A stretch of 64,000 nucleotides of DNA from Oculatella sp. LEGE 06141 (GTDB lineage Bacteria > Cyanobacteriota > Cyanobacteriia > Elainellales > Elainellaceae): the NCBI RefSeq assembly GCF_015207605.1, contig NZ_JADEWO010000001.1, forward strand, positions 288,893 to 352,892. Direction: 5' to 3'. Below are positions 1 through 10,087 of this stretch, one piece after another (the first letter of the stretch is position 1; every line of letters starts with the position of its first letter). Position numbers and translations under genes: made by a program. Below the pieces are notes generated by a model. It ran no database searches and was not told where the DNA came from. It saw only the letters and a program-made list of their open reading frames with translations.

Positions 1-645
1 GTATTGCTAAAGTTACTCGCCCTTGGTCTGGGGTTGAACAACATCAATGCTTTAACAGAACTGACAGACGATGGTTGGCACCATATGCGTGTGTTGCGGT
101 TCCCAGCAGCATCGGCACACTCGGCGAGGGGAATTGGTGCCCACACCGATTATGGGCTGTTGGTGATCGCCGCCCAGGACGACGTAGGCGGTCTCTATGT
201 TCGTCCCCCTGTTGCCGGAGAAACGAGAAACCGAAACTGGCTACCCACTGAAAGTTCTGCGGGTATGTATGAAAACGAGGAGCCGTGGACGTTTGTAAAG
301 CCCGTACCAAAGGTGCTGACCGTATTTCCTGGCGATATTCTACAGTTCATGACCCACGGTTACCTGCTCTCAACGCCGCACAAAGTCAGGCTGAATACAA
401 GAGAACGATTTGCGCTGGCATACTTCCATGAGCCTAAGTTCAGCAGATGCGTTCGTCCGTTGTTTTGGCCGTTGGGCAATGACCACATTGACTACGGGAC
501 GCACTTCACTAACATGTTCATGCGGTCTTACCCCGACCGGATTACAACACGACGCATCATCGCCGAAGATCGCCTGACGAACTGGACTCGTTTTGCTCAA
601 AGCCCCCGCGAACGGGTAGCGGGCGGGCAACCTGCTATGTTGTAG
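1..645 (+). CDS. 2OG-Fe(II) oxygenase, C-terminal part (5' end outside window)
   Basis: C-terminal catalytic part of an isopenicillin N synthase-like, 2-oxoglutarate- and Fe(II)-dependent dioxygenase. The reading frame is open to base 1, so the N-terminus lies outside the window; the TTG at base 4 is only the first possible start codon. Counting from base 4, the iron ligands are visible as the HTD pair (H47, D49) and the distal His in STPHKVR (H126). The 2OG-binding Arg is R135, but the usual RxS has become RFA. The family hydroxylates or oxidatively cyclises small molecules in the cytoplasm; the substrate cannot be read from the sequence. It converges on thrB with 18 bp between them, and nothing nearby suggests a pathway. 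Confidence 0.85.
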   Translation, partial: VLLKLLALGLGLNNINALTELTDDGWHHMRVLRFPAASAHSARGIGAHTDYGLLVIAAQDDVGGLYVRPPVAGETRNRNWLPTESSAGMYENEEPWTFVKPVPKVLTVFPGDILQFMTHGYLLSTPHKVRLNTRERFALAYFHEPKFSRCVRPLFWPLGNDHIDYGTHFTNMFMRSYPDRITTRRIIAEDRLTNWTRFAQSPRERVAGGQPAML

Positions 646-663
646 CGATCGCCCCTGGACGGA

Positions 664-1593
664 TTAATCCTGTAGATGAATGCTGGCACCATAGGTATCA
701 ATTTGCAGCGATCGAACATCTACTGCAATTCCATGAGATCTCCAGGCTTCGGTTATGGCTGTTTCTACACCATTGGCCTGCGCCGAGTTGGCTAACGCCA
801 ATAACGTTGGGCCTGCACCGCTGATGACCAGGCCATACGCCCCGGCGGCCATCGCGGCAGAATGAACGGCTTCGTATCCCACAATCAGGGATTGCCGATA
901 GGGTTGGTGGATGCGATCGTGCAAGGCCGTTTGTAGCCAGTCGGCACGTCCCGTCTCCAACCCTCTCACTAACAAACCCAGGTGGGCAACGTTGAAAATG
1001 GCGTCAGCACGGCTATATTGGGTGGGCAACACCCGTCTTGCTTCAGCGGTGGACAGTTCAAAGTTGGGAATAGCCACGACCGGAACGAGGTCTTCGTGCC
1101 AGGGAATATCGCTAATCATCCAGTCTCCAGCGGTGCTGAAGGCGGACAAGCGGCAGCCCCCAATTAAGGCAGGGACGACATTATCGGGATGACCTTCAAT
1201 GGCGATCGCCAACTGCATAACGGCATCTCGGTCGAGCGGCGACTGTGCCAGCAGGTTAGCACCAATCAGACCGCCCACAATTGCAGTGGCGGAACTGCCT
1301 AACCCTCTAGCCAGCGGTACTTCTAGCTGAATAGTGATCTGAACGGGTGGTACAGGCTGATTGAGATGCTCGTAAAGCTTAACAAATGCCTGATAGGCCA
1401 AATTACTTTCATCTGTTTTGACGCGATCGGCTTCTGCGCCACTCACTTCAATGTTGACGGTTGCAGGCGTGGCCGATTCAAGTAATGAAAACTGAAATTG
1501 ATTATGCAGCGACAAAGCCGCGCCAACACAGTCAAAGCCAGGGCCTAAGTTGGCTGTGGTTGCAGGAACACGGACAGTTACGGTTTTAATCAT
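664..1593 (-). CDS. thrB: homoserine kinase
   Basis: ATP-dependent phosphorylation of L-homoserine to O-phosphohomoserine, the step before threonine synthase. It is a GHMP-fold kinase of the usual length (309 aa). The N-terminal substrate motif PATTANLGPGFDCVG spans residues 10-24, and the glycine/serine-rich ATP loop PLARGLGSSATA spans 93-104. A C-terminal GHMP motif (VISGAGPTLLAL) is also present. The ATG start at 1593 gives MIKTVTVRVPATTANLGPGF, typical of ThrB. It is a single gene with no thrC or hom next to it. Identification is firm. Confidence 0.95.
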   Translation of the reverse strand: MIKTVTVRVPATTANLGPGFDCVGAALSLHNQFQFSLLESATPATVNIEVSGAEADRVKTDESNLAYQAFVKLYEHLNQPVPPVQITIQLEVPLARGLGSSATAIVGGLIGANLLAQSPLDRDAVMQLAIAIEGHPDNVVPALIGGCRLSAFSTAGDWMISDIPWHEDLVPVVAIPNFELSTAEARRVLPTQYSRADAIFNVAHLGLLVRGLETGRADWLQTALHDRIHQPYRQSLIVGYEAVHSAAMAAGAYGLVISGAGPTLLALANSAQANGVETAITEAWRSHGIAVDVRSLQIDTYGASIHLQD

Positions 1594-1886
1594 GCTAAAT
1601 CAGCGATTTGACTCTTTTTCAGGGAGAGGCAGCGGGCGGTTCACCGGGACGGAAACTAGCCTAATGGAATCAGGCGATATCGATAAAGTCGGCAGTTAGG
1701 AACGGTTGAGGAGCAACGTTGGCAGTTGGTGGAGATTCTTTAAAATCAACTATGTCGCTGCGATCGCCTGATGGCTCTCTATCCAGCCTGGTTTGTTCAA
1801 CTCTGTACAGATAGATCACTGTATCAGCTCTGGCTACTGCTGCGGGAAGCAACTGCTGCGGTTGGCGAGGCGGGGACAGTGTTAAT

Positions 1887-2717
1887 TTACTGACCAGCCA
1901 GACGAGCCTTAGCTTGCTGCCAAAAAGCTTCCAGTTCCTCTAAGGAATAGCTGGAAAGGGGGCGATCGATCGCTTCTTCGACTTGAGTAAACCGTTGAAT
2001 AAAGCGGCGATTGGTTTCCTGTAATGCCTCAGATGGGTCGAGGTCGTGCCAGCGAGCAATGTTGATTAGCGTGAACAACACGTCTCCCAGTTCCGCTTGC
2101 TGTCGGGCTTTACTTTCTTCGGCAATTGCATGGTGAAATTCGGCTAGCTCTTCATGAAACTTCTCCCAAACGCCCTCGATGCTGTCCCACTCAAATCCTA
2201 CCGCAGCAGCTTTTTGCGAGATTTTCATTCCGGCCATCAGCGGCGGAAGCGATCGCGCATAGCGGCTGAGCCGGGGCGAGAGCCGCTGATCGTCTGTTTT
2301 TTCAGCTTCTTCAACGGCCTTAATTTGCTCCCAGTTTTGCCGCACCTCGTCTACGTTCTCAACGTTGATGTCTCCAAACACATGCGGGTGACGGCGAATT
2401 AGCTTTTCGCTGATGTGGTCTGCTACGGTTTCCAGCGTAAATTGTCCTGACTCGCTGGCAATTTGTGCGTGCAAGACCACTTGCAGCAGCAAATCCCCCA
2501 GTTCGTCGGCGATCGCGCTTGAATTACCCTGGCGGATAGCGTCTACCACTTCGTAGGCTTCTTCAATTACGTAGGGCATCAGCGATTCGGGCGTTTGGGC
2601 GAGATCCCAGGGGCAGCCACCTTCGGGCGATCGCAGTTGAGCTACCACCTCAATCAACCGTTGCAGAGCGGCAAGGGTGGAAGCGCGATCGGGTGACTGA
2701 GATGCAGGTGAAGCCAT
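1887..2717 (-). CDS. mazG: nucleoside triphosphate pyrophosphohydrolase MazG
   Basis: House-cleaning enzyme that hydrolyses (d)NTPs, including non-canonical ones, to the monophosphate and PPi. At 276 aa it is the long two-domain type. The N-terminal MazG domain shows CPWD (35-38), the metal-binding EEAYE (52-56) and DELGD (71-75). A second, more divergent MazG domain follows, with EELAEF and ELGDVLF. Start is ATG at 2717. About 290 bp separate it from thrB; that gap holds only a weak 60-codon minus-strand ORF (1670-1852) that I do not call. Confidence 0.95.
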   Translation of the reverse strand: MASPASQSPDRASTLAALQRLIEVVAQLRSPEGGCPWDLAQTPESLMPYVIEEAYEVVDAIRQGNSSAIADELGDLLLQVVLHAQIASESGQFTLETVADHISEKLIRRHPHVFGDINVENVDEVRQNWEQIKAVEEAEKTDDQRLSPRLSRYARSLPPLMAGMKISQKAAAVGFEWDSIEGVWEKFHEELAEFHHAIAEESKARQQAELGDVLFTLINIARWHDLDPSEALQETNRRFIQRFTQVEEAIDRPLSSYSLEELEAFWQQAKARLAGQ

Positions 2718-2866
2718 AAGTGATACCTATTCAAAAAGAATTGCAATGCCTTGTAAGACACGTTGAATCACAGCGATGCAGAACGAAGTCGGCTCCAGAT
2801 ACCGCAGACCGTTCAAGCGAACCCTCAGCAGGATAAAACGACGCTGTTGGTCATTCTAAATAATTT

Positions 2867-3493
2867 TCAACGGGGCATTGAGGACTTCTTAGACCCTTTG
2901 CGGCGTTTGGGGGCATTGGGCGATCGCGGTTTGGGTGGTCGCCCAGCAGAACGGCGTTTGGCTGGCTTGGGCAACAGCGCTTTCCACCCCTTTGTCTTGA
3001 CGCGCTTATAGCTTGAAACCGTCCAATCGGCGGTGTAGTGGCTCAGCGCTCCCAGTTCCAGCCCAATCAGTAAAGCAATCCACTCGGCCTGGTGGTGTTG
3101 CAGCCCATTTCGCACTCGCTCAACGAATTCTGACCAGGTTAAGCCAAGCTGCCCAATCTCGTTGGCGATCGCCACACCGACAAAGCTCACCAGCCCAACC
3201 CAGAGCAGCAGATAAGCAACTCTCAGCACAGTTCCTGTAATGGGAGCATGGGAAAGGGGCGATCGGTGGCGGACACTGCCCCGATAGGGCAGCCAGATCC
3301 AGCGCAGCCAGCCCCAGCGTTTGTAATGGACGGAGTGGGTGTCTAAGTCGGGGCCAAGCATTAACCCGCCAAACAAGAACCCGGCACAAACGATGAGGGT
3401 AATGGTGCCGCTACGAGACAGCAACAGGGCTGCGATCGCCGTCACAGGCAGAGTCCAGAGTGTGATGCGATCGTGCGTCCGACCTGAAGGCAT
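2867..3493 (-). CDS. DUF2227-type putative metal-binding membrane protein
   Basis: 208 aa. It begins MPSGRTHDRIT and has a conserved LGPDLDTHS block and a RSPLSHAPI block; these His/Asp clusters are typical of the DUF2227 (putative metal-binding) family, which is related to YdjM-like membrane metal hydrolases. Three or so hydrophobic segments are visible: residues about 12-50, 85-110 and 135-160. The tail is very basic (RRSAGRPPKPRSPNAPKRRK). The biochemical function is not known. It lies upstream of, and divergent from, the tRNA-Val gene. Confidence 0.8.
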   Translation of the reverse strand: MPSGRTHDRITLWTLPVTAIAALLLSRSGTITLIVCAGFLFGGLMLGPDLDTHSVHYKRWGWLRWIWLPYRGSVRHRSPLSHAPITGTVLRVAYLLLWVGLVSFVGVAIANEIGQLGLTWSEFVERVRNGLQHHQAEWIALLIGLELGALSHYTADWTVSSYKRVKTKGWKALLPKPAKRRSAGRPPKPRSPNAPKRRKGSKKSSMPR

Positions 3494-3577
3494 AGAATTC
3501 TGGGGGGTTTAGCCGTTTCACATTAGAATTTTCACATTCTCTTGAGCGATTTAGTGAAAGTTAGCTCGTTCGTCTGC

Positions 3578-3583
3578 TACAAT
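3578..3583 (+). promoter_or_regulatory. -10 box TACAAT upstream of tRNA-Val
   Basis: TACAAT lies 16 bp before the mature tRNA 5' end. A weak -35-like GTGAAA (3554-3559) sits 18 bp upstream of it. Spacing and position fit a sigma-70-type promoter for the tRNA. Inferred from the motif only. Confidence 0.4.
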
Positions 3584-3599
3584 CAGTTACTGTGTGAAC

Positions 3600-3671
<72 letters not shown>

Positions 3672-3776
3672 TATTGAGCAAGGATTTTGTCCAGCGCATG
3701 TGTAACCTGCTTACATAGGGCAGTGTTTGTGCGTGCAGGGGATCTGTTTGACCAGATATGGAGCAACCGCCTGACC

Positions 3777-4709
3777 CTACTTTTCCTGAAGGCTGGGGGA
3801 GGCGATCGCCATTTGCGGCACCCGCACCGCCTGTTCTGAGGGGACGATCGGTGTGCCTCGCCGTTCGGCATACACCTGGGTAAACTCAGCCCCTAGCAAG
3901 AGCAGATGAGCGGCGTAATAAATCCAAACAATGACAATCACCAGAGAACCCGCTACACCATAGGCCGACCCCAAACTGATGTGGCCGAGAAATTGACCAA
4001 ACAAAAACTGCCCAATGCTAAACAGCAGTGCCGTGATGGCTCCTCCCACACCCGCCGCTTGCCATGCCACCCGCACATCGGGCAGCACTCGATAAATTAG
4101 CGCAATTAGCAACGTGGTTACGGAAAAGGAGACCAAGAAGTTAACGACTTTCCAGAGATAAATCAAATCAGAATTGATCGCGCTCAGTGCGTCTACGAAA
4201 TAGCCTAAAACAGCGCTGAGAATAAACGATACTAGCAACAAAAACGCAATCATCAGCACCATTGCAAAGGACAAAAACAGTTTGCGGAAAAAGTAGAGAA
4301 ACCCATGCTTTGGTGTTGGCACAATGTTCCAAACCTGATTCAGCGCTCGCCGAATTTGAAAAAACAGATTGGATGACCCCACAATCAAAAAGGTGATGCT
4401 GAAGAGAACCCCAACCGGGTTGCGGCTGTTGGTGGACTCTCTCATATTGACGATCGCCGTCTCAATCACCTGCGCCCCGTCCCGACCCACAAAATGCTGA
4501 AGTTGCTCTACAACCCGCCCTTCTGCACCCGCCTGCCCAAAGAGAACGCCAACCACACCGATGACAATCACCAGCAGCGGTGCCAGCGAAAATACTGTGT
4601 AATAGGCCAGGGATGATGCCAGCAACGACGCTTGCCTGAATTGCCATTGAGCCAGCGTGGTTCTCAATAGCGCCCACATTTCCTTGACCACCCGTTCGCT
4701 CTCCACCAA
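3777..4709 (-). CDS. YihY/BrkB family inner-membrane protein
   Basis: 310-aa integral membrane protein with about six hydrophobic helices, the usual YihY/UPF0761 layout. The early SLAYYTVFSLAPLLVIVIG and the late IVIVWIYYAAHLLLLGAEFT blocks are typical; the latter ends in the conserved GAEF(T)xVYAE signature. The family was once called ribonuclease BN by mistake; its true role (possibly envelope transport or homeostasis) is unsettled. The start is uncertain: TTG at 4709, GTG at 4706 and ATG at 4679 are all possible. It follows ureC on the same strand after 91 bp, but there is no evidence of a urease role. Confidence 0.88.
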   Translation of the reverse strand: MVESERVVKEMWALLRTTLAQWQFRQASLLASSLAYYTVFSLAPLLVIVIGVVGVLFGQAGAEGRVVEQLQHFVGRDGAQVIETAIVNMRESTNSRNPVGVLFSITFLIVGSSNLFFQIRRALNQVWNIVPTPKHGFLYFFRKLFLSFAMVLMIAFLLLVSFILSAVLGYFVDALSAINSDLIYLWKVVNFLVSFSVTTLLIALIYRVLPDVRVAWQAAGVGGAITALLFSIGQFLFGQFLGHISLGSAYGVAGSLVIVIVWIYYAAHLLLLGAEFTQVYAERRGTPIVPSEQAVRVPQMAIASPSLQEK

Positions 4710-4800
4710 TCCTTATTGTGTTAAGGATAATGATTTCTGAGTGTTAGTGGCTACAGGGGACGATCGCTACCTCCCTATTTCTGCGAACCCACTAAATTGT

Positions 4801-6510
4801 TCAAAACAGAAAATAGCGCTGTGCCATTGGCAAAACGGTGGCAGGCTCGCAGGTCAGCAACTCACCATCTGCACGCACTTCATAGGTTTCAGGATCGACC
4901 TCTACATGAGGGGTCAGGTCATTCAGCTTCATCTCTTTTTTGGTCAGTTGACGAATGTTAGACACCGCAACCGCCGCTTTTTGAAGCTTGAGCTGGTCTG
5001 GAATACCGTCATCTAATGCGGCTTGCGAGACAAATGTGAAAGACGTTGCGGTCATTGCACCGCCAAAACTGGCAAACATAGGACGCATGTGGACGGGTTG
5101 AGGGGTGGGAATGCTGGCATTGGCATCGCCCATTTGCGCCCACGAAATCATGCCGCCTTTAATTACCAGTTCGGGCTTCACCCCAAAGAAAGCCGGTTTC
5201 CACAAACACAGGTCTGCCAGTTTGCCCACTTCAACCGAGCCGACATGGGCGGCAATACCGTGGGTAATGGCTGGATTGATGGTGTACTTGGCGATGTAGC
5301 GCTTGGCGCGAGTATTGTCGTTGCGATCGCTATCCTGACTCAACACACCGCGCTGCACTTTCATCTTATGCGCCGTTTGCCAGGTGCGAATCACCACTTC
5401 GCCAATGCGCCCCATGGCTTGCGAGTCGGACGAGATCATGCTGAAGGCTCCCAGGTCGTGCAGGATATCTTCAGCGGCGATCGTTTCTCGCCGAATGCGG
5501 GATTCGGCAAAGGCTACATCTTCTGGAATGCCGCGATCGAGATGATGGCACACCATCAGCATATCCAGGTGTTCTTCCAGGGTGTTAACGGTATAGGGAC
5601 GGGTGGGATTGGTGGAGGACGGTAACACGTTCAGTTCGCCGCATACCTTGATAATGTCGGGCGCGTGGCCGCCTCCGGCTCCTTCGGTGTGGTAGGTGTG
5701 GATGCAGCGATTTTTGAAGGCCGCCACCGTGTCTTCGACAAAACCTGATTCGTTCAGCGTATCGGTGTGGATAGCCACCTGGATATCATACTCATCTGCA
5801 ACGCTGAGGCAATTGTCGATTGTGGCTGGAGTGGTGCCCCAATCTTCGTGCAGTTTCAGCCCCATTGCCCCTGCCCGCACCTGTTCCACTAAGCCCTGCG
5901 GTTGAGCGCTGTTTCCTTTACCCAGTAGGCCAATGTTGATCGGAAAGGCATCAGCCGCTTGCAACATGCGATAAAGGTTCCAGGGGCCGGGGGTGCAGGT
6001 GGTGGCATTGGTGCCGGAGGCTGGCCCCGTACCGCCACCAATCAGGGTGGTGACACCCGAAGCGATCGCCACTTCAATTTGTTGGGGGCAAATCATGTGA
6101 ATGTGAGCATCAATGCCGCCTGCGGTGAGGATCATGCCCTCGCCTGCGATCGCCTCTGTACCGGGGCCAATCGTGATGGTGACATCATCTTGAATGTAAG
6201 GATTTCCGGCTTTGCCAATGGCGGCAATTTTGCCATCTTTGATGCCGATATCGGCTTTAACAATGCCCCACCAGTCTAAAATCAGCGCATTGGTAATGAC
6301 GGCATCCACCGCACCATCGGCGTTGGAAATGGGCGATTGCCCCATGCCATCACGGATGACCTTGCCGCCGCCAAACTTGACCTCATCGCCATAGGTGGTG
6401 TAGTCTTGCTCCACTTCAATGATCAGATCGGTGTCGGCTAACCGGACGCGATCGCCCACGGTTGGGCCAAAGGTTTCAGCGTAGGCGCGGCGATCCATGC
6501 GGTAACTCAT
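4801..6510 (-). CDS. ureC: urease subunit alpha
   Basis: Catalytic subunit of nickel urease, which hydrolyses urea to ammonia and carbamate. It is 569 aa. All active-site residues are visible: H136 and H138 (DAHIHM), carbamylated K219 (GLKLHEDWG), H248 and H274, the flap Cys C321 with H322 and H323 (MVCHHLDRG), and D362. Each is offset by +2 from the Klebsiella numbering. I use the ATG at 6510 ([15 protein letters not shown]), preceded by a GGGGAG ribosome site; the frame stays open to 6570, but the extra 20 residues have no counterpart in the family. It is separated from ureB by a glutathione S-transferase gene. Confidence 0.97.
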   Translation of the reverse strand: MSYRMDRRAYAETFGPTVGDRVRLADTDLIIEVEQDYTTYGDEVKFGGGKVIRDGMGQSPISNADGAVDAVITNALILDWWGIVKADIGIKDGKIAAIGKAGNPYIQDDVTITIGPGTEAIAGEGMILTAGGIDAHIHMICPQQIEVAIASGVTTLIGGGTGPASGTNATTCTPGPWNLYRMLQAADAFPINIGLLGKGNSAQPQGLVEQVRAGAMGLKLHEDWGTTPATIDNCLSVADEYDIQVAIHTDTLNESGFVEDTVAAFKNRCIHTYHTEGAGGGHAPDIIKVCGELNVLPSSTNPTRPYTVNTLEEHLDMLMVCHHLDRGIPEDVAFAESRIRRETIAAEDILHDLGAFSMISSDSQAMGRIGEVVIRTWQTAHKMKVQRGVLSQDSDRNDNTRAKRYIAKYTINPAITHGIAAHVGSVEVGKLADLCLWKPAFFGVKPELVIKGGMISWAQMGDANASIPTPQPVHMRPMFASFGGAMTATSFTFVSQAALDDGIPDQLKLQKAAVAVSNIRQLTKKEMKLNDLTPHVEVDPETYEVRADGELLTCEPATVLPMAQRYFLF

Positions 6511-6675
6511 AAGCACTCCCCAAAGATATCTGAAGCTCAGAAGACCGATCTTCCAACCAAAACAGCCCACTCATTGTGTGTTTGGTTACTAACCAGGCCA
6601 GAGTACCACGCCAGATTTACTGAACTCTCGAATTTGCCCAAAAGTTAAGGTTTGGGTCGAGCGATCGCCCTCTCA

Positions 6676-7287
6676 TTACTGGAATTGTGCCTGCGTGATG
6701 GGAACGTGGCGCGGTTGGGCTTGTATGCGTTGAATCCAGGCCTGAATGCCGGGGTAGTGGTCTAAACTAAACCCGCCTTCACTGGCAACGTGGGTGTAGG
6801 CAAAGAGGGCAATGTCGGCAATGGTGTAGCGATCGCCCACCAGAAAAGGATGCGCCTTCAACCGTTTTTCCATTACACCCAGAGCCGCATAGCCAGGGTC
6901 TCTCTTCTCCTCTAGCGCTTGCCGCTTTTGCTCTGCCATGTCGTGCATCAGCCAAAAGCGAGAGGTGGCAATGTACGGCTCATGGCTATATTGCTCAAAA
7001 AATAGCCATTGCAACACTCGCGCCCGTTCCAGCTTGTCATCCGGCAAGAAAGGCGTGCCTTCACTGAGGTAAACCAAAATGGCGTTGGATTCAGACAGGT
7101 AAACGCCTGATTCTAGCTCCAGTACTGGAATACGGCCATTCGGATTTTTTTCGAGAAAGTCGGGGGTGCGAGTTTCGCGCTTGATAATATCCAGTTCAAT
7201 GAACTCAAAGGGAATACCAAGCTGAGTCAACAACAGACGAACCTTGTATCCATTTCCAGAGGGACGAAAATCATACAGTCGATACAT
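6676..7287 (-). CDS. glutathione S-transferase family protein
   Basis: 203 aa. The N-terminal thioredoxin-like domain begins MYRLYDFRPSGNGYKVRL, with a candidate catalytic Ser or Asn near residues 10-12. The conserved IPVLE cis-Pro segment and SESNAIL glutathione-binding segment follow. The C-terminal all-helical domain includes FLVGDRYTIADIALFAY, with the N-capping box and hydrophobic staple typical of GSTs. The likely role is glutathione conjugation or thiol transfer in the cytosol; the substrate is unknown. It sits in the same direction between ureB (40 bp upstream) and ureC (165 bp downstream), so it may be co-transcribed with urease. I see no biochemical reason for that placement. Confidence 0.9.
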   Translation of the reverse strand: MYRLYDFRPSGNGYKVRLLLTQLGIPFEFIELDIIKRETRTPDFLEKNPNGRIPVLELESGVYLSESNAILVYLSEGTPFLPDDKLERARVLQWLFFEQYSHEPYIATSRFWLMHDMAEQKRQALEEKRDPGYAALGVMEKRLKAHPFLVGDRYTIADIALFAYTHVASEGGFSLDHYPGIQAWIQRIQAQPRHVPITQAQFQ

Positions 7288-7327
7288 ATGGAGGCTTCTC
7301 GGCTACGTGTGCCATTGCTGCGATCGC

Positions 7328-7723
7328 TCACTTTTTCTTTTTCTTGCCGCCTTTCTTTTTACCATCTTCCTTAGGCTTACTCTCGGATGATGGGTCTTGC
7401 TTGGCTGTATCGGCTGCATCTAATGAGCCATTGATTAAACCGTTCAGCCCATACACTTCACGGCTGCCCACCAGCGCTACCAGCGTTACCTCTTTTTCGT
7501 CCCCCGGTTCAAACCGAACCGCTGTTCCTGCGGGAATGTTGAGCCGCATTCCTCGCGCCTGCTCTCGCTCAAAGGAGAGGGCTTTGTTCACTTCAAAAAA
7601 GTGAAAGTGGGAGCCAACCTGAATGGGGCGATCGCCCGTATTGGCGACCGTTAGCGTTACCGTTGGGCGACCCACGTTCAGTTCAATCTCGCCCGGTTCA
7701 ATCAGCAGTTCACCTGGAATCAT
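7328..7723 (-). CDS. ureB: urease subunit beta, with a lysine-rich C-terminal extension
   Basis: Structural beta subunit of urease. It starts [16 protein letters not shown] and contains the conserved [11 protein letters not shown] and [14 protein letters not shown] (SREVYGLNG) blocks. Family members are usually just over 100 aa; this one is 131 aa because of a polar tail ending [10 protein letters not shown]. It lies 9 bp downstream of ureA, so the two are almost certainly co-transcribed and probably translationally linked. The tail is clearly in frame and not a read-through of an obvious sequencing error. Confidence 0.95.
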   Translation of the reverse strand: MIPGELLIEPGEIELNVGRPTVTLTVANTGDRPIQVGSHFHFFEVNKALSFEREQARGMRLNIPAGTAVRFEPGDEKEVTLVALVGSREVYGLNGLINGSLDAADTAKQDPSSESKPKEDGKKKGGKKKKK

Positions 7724-7732
7724 GATTCACCT

Positions 7733-8035
7733 CTAGCGAATAGGATCGTGAACGGTCACCAGTTTGGTTCCATCGGGAAACGTCGCTTCCACCTGGACCT
7801 CATGCAGCATTTCGGAGATGCCGTCCATCACGTCATCTTTTGCTAACAATGTGGTGCCGTAGCTCATCAGTTCAGCCACGGTGCGACCCTCTCTGGCTCC
7901 TTCTAAAATGGCCGCAGAAATGTAGGCCACCGATTCGGGATAGTTGAGCTTTAACCCTTTATCTTTGCGGCGTTCTGCCAACAGAGCAGCAGTGAAGATC
8001 AGCAGCTTGTCTTTTTCCTGGGGCGTTAGTTGCAT
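7733..8035 (-). CDS. ureA: urease subunit gamma
   Basis: 100 aa, full length for UreA, beginning [20 protein letters not shown] with conserved [18 protein letters not shown] and [21 protein letters not shown] blocks. It assembles with UreB and UreC into the apo-urease trimer. The start overlaps the last 10 bp of the upstream antiporter gene, which suggests the two are on one mRNA with coupled translation. The separate alpha, beta and gamma genes are the usual bacterial arrangement. Confidence 0.97.
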   Translation of the reverse strand: MQLTPQEKDKLLIFTAALLAERRKDKGLKLNYPESVAYISAAILEGAREGRTVAELMSYGTTLLAKDDVMDGISEMLHEVQVEATFPDGTKLVTVHDPIR

Positions 8036-9363
8036 AGTCTCAGCTTGGGCGGCGTACTTAGTCTAATCTGAATTAGGTTTATTAAAGGAATAAGATACAG
8101 GTAAAAGGCATAGGGAATAAAGCCCGGATCGGTCATCAGAATAGTAGCGGGCACTAACCCGGCAATATTCCAGGGAATTAGCGGCGCAATCACCACTACT
8201 GTATTCTCCAGGTCAAGCGCCAGTTTGTAGTGGCCCTGTTCGTTTTCTTTATACTTGTTTTCGACGAGCTGTTGGGTCAGTAAGATGGCGATCGTTTGGG
8301 TACAGCCAAAGGCAGCAGAACCGATGCCAATTAGACAGGTGCTAAGAAAGCGATCGCGTCGAGATTTGACATTTACCAAAAACAATTCGATACGCTGCAA
8401 GGCTTGCGTTCCAGCAAAGATGCCGACAAAAGCCGTAGAAATAATCACCACAATGGAGACCTTCACCATTGAAAGGACTCCCCCTCCCAGCAGAATTGAT
8501 TGCAGCGGTGTCTCTTCTGCAATGCCAAAGCCGAGCAGCATAAATTGGCAGAGTTCAATGACCGAGTAATGCTGATAAAACAGGGCGATCGCAATCGCAA
8601 CCACAATACTAATCACCATTGATAGTTTCACTTCAACCCGCAGCACCGACAGCAGCAGAATTGCGATCGCAGGTAATAAATCAATGACATTAATGTTAAA
8701 CAGTCTGGCAATTTCAGCCGAAAAATGATCATTGGCAATCTGTACCGGGTTGAGTAACGACAGTATCCAGTACAGAAAGGTCGTTAGCAGCAATGGTACG
8801 ATCGCCGTTAGCCACATGTTTTGAATATTGGTATAGAGCTTGGTTTTGGTGACGCTGGCAATTAAGTTGGCACTGGATGACATGGGAGAACAGCGATCGC
8901 CAAAATAGGCTCCGGCAATGATTGCTCCGGCAATGATGTGAGGATTTACAGTGCTGCTACTCGCCATAATCATCAGAGCAATGCCAATGGTGCTAACCGT
9001 ACCAAAGGAGGTGCCAATGAGTAGCGACACAAAGCTGCTTAACAGAAACGTCGCCAGCACAAAGTATTGTGGATCAATGAACTGAATCCCGTAGTAGACG
9101 ATCGCCGGAACCGTACCCGCCGCCATCCAGATGGCCGTTACTGCACCAATTAGCAGCAGAACGCTGAGAACTGAAAAGGATTTTTTACTGCCTACAACCG
9201 CCATTTTGAGCAAGCTTTTCAATGAAAATCCCTGGCGACATAACACCATCATGATCAGGATCATTGAAATGAACAGCGGATAAGCAATGAAATAGCCCTT
9301 AAAAGCGCTGAACAACAGAAGCAAGAACGAAATGAATAACGCGATCAACAGGTTCATATTCAC
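8026..9363 (-). CDS. NhaC-type Na+/H+ antiporter family protein
   Basis: 445 aa with about eleven hydrophobic helices. The signature [17 protein letters not shown], followed by IASVTKT, is characteristic of the NhaC family of secondary transporters. A second conserved block is [15 protein letters not shown]. Family members exchange Na+ for protons or, in some branches, carry organic anions or amino acids, so the exact substrate is open. Its 3' end overlaps the ureA start by 10 bp. Inference: a transporter supplying urease with substrate, or balancing the pH and ions disturbed by urea hydrolysis. No urea or nickel permease is otherwise visible in the window. Confidence 0.85.
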   Translation of the reverse strand: MNMNLLIALFISFLLLLFSAFKGYFIAYPLFISMILIMMVLCRQGFSLKSLLKMAVVGSKKSFSVLSVLLLIGAVTAIWMAAGTVPAIVYYGIQFIDPQYFVLATFLLSSFVSLLIGTSFGTVSTIGIALMIMASSSTVNPHIIAGAIIAGAYFGDRCSPMSSSANLIASVTKTKLYTNIQNMWLTAIVPLLLTTFLYWILSLLNPVQIANDHFSAEIARLFNINVIDLLPAIAILLLSVLRVEVKLSMVISIVVAIAIALFYQHYSVIELCQFMLLGFGIAEETPLQSILLGGGVLSMVKVSIVVIISTAFVGIFAGTQALQRIELFLVNVKSRRDRFLSTCLIGIGSAAFGCTQTIAILLTQQLVENKYKENEQGHYKLALDLENTVVVIAPLIPWNIAGLVPATILMTDPGFIPYAFYLYLIPLINLIQIRLSTPPKLRLCN

Positions 9364-9432
9364 TCATTCACCCAACATCAAATCCGCTTGGCCTACCGTC
9401 GAACCGTTTCATGTGGCCTCTCAGGGAATGGC

Positions 9433-9927
9433 TCAAACGGGATGACCACTTAACACGGCAGCTTGGGCGATCGCCTCTCCATCCAAACGGCACAGCCGCA
9501 CAGACTCCTGAATCGACGCGCCCAGGCGTTGATAGAACCGAATACCGCCTGCATTGCCTGTAGCCACCGTCCAATCAATTCTGCCGCATCCAGTGGCGAT
9601 CGCAATTTCAGACAAACGAGCAATCAGCGCCTGCCCAATGCCGTGATTGCGATAATTGGGTTTGAGATAGAGATCGTCCAGCCAGATACCCGGTTTTGCC
9701 AGAAAGGTGGAATAGATGGAATGATAGGTGGCAAAACCAGCCAGTTCACCGTCTACGTCAGCCAGCAATACGGATGCCAGAGGGTTCTCACCAAAGAGAT
9801 CGGTTTCTAACGCCTCAGCCGTTGCCAACACTGAATTTGGGCAACCATCAAATTCTGCTTTTAAATGAAGTAATTCCAGAATGTGAGGGAGATCGCTTAA
9901 AGCCGCATCTCGAATGATAACTCTCAT
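9433..9927 (-). CDS. GNAT family N-acetyltransferase
   Basis: 164 aa. A GCN5-related acetyltransferase fold is shown by DDLYLKPNYRNHGIGQALI: the acetyl-CoA loop motif A (RxxGxG) follows the beta-4 strand. The later FYQRLGASIQESVRLCRLDG is motif B. The family acetylates amines of small molecules or proteins; the sequence resembles diamine/aminoglycoside-type members but no substrate can be assigned. It ends 69 bp before the antiporter gene on the same strand and may lead the antiporter-ureAB transcript. Confidence 0.88.
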   Translation of the reverse strand: MRVIIRDAALSDLPHILELLHLKAEFDGCPNSVLATAEALETDLFGENPLASVLLADVDGELAGFATYHSIYSTFLAKPGIWLDDLYLKPNYRNHGIGQALIARLSEIAIATGCGRIDWTVATGNAGGIRFYQRLGASIQESVRLCRLDGEAIAQAAVLSGHPV

Positions 9928-10017
9928 ACGTAATCGTGCGATCGAGCCGACACCGAAGTAATGTCTTCACCCTAGTAGAGCGAGAGTGGGAAATCAAAGC
10001 AGGGGCTAGATGGTGTC

Positions 10018-10036
10018 CTATCGATAAAATCGATAG
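10018..10036. promoter_or_regulatory. inverted repeat, candidate LysR operator
   Basis: Perfect 8-bp inverted repeat CTATCGAT-AAA-ATCGATAG in the divergent region between the acetyltransferase and the LysR gene, about 50-70 bp before the LysR start. LysR-type regulators commonly bind interrupted palindromes in their own divergent promoter. The assignment to this regulator is inferred from position. Confidence 0.5.
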
Positions 10037-10087
10037 ATATTCCGTCAGTAATTCTGTATTGGTGTAGGTAACACAAGGGTTGCCTCC

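Noticed and set aside
1670..1852. 60-codon minus-strand ORF between thrB and mazG
   Set aside because: No family features or ribosome site.
6511..6570. Longer ureC start
   Set aside because: The added 20 residues are not found in urease alpha subunits and the internal ATG has a good ribosome site.
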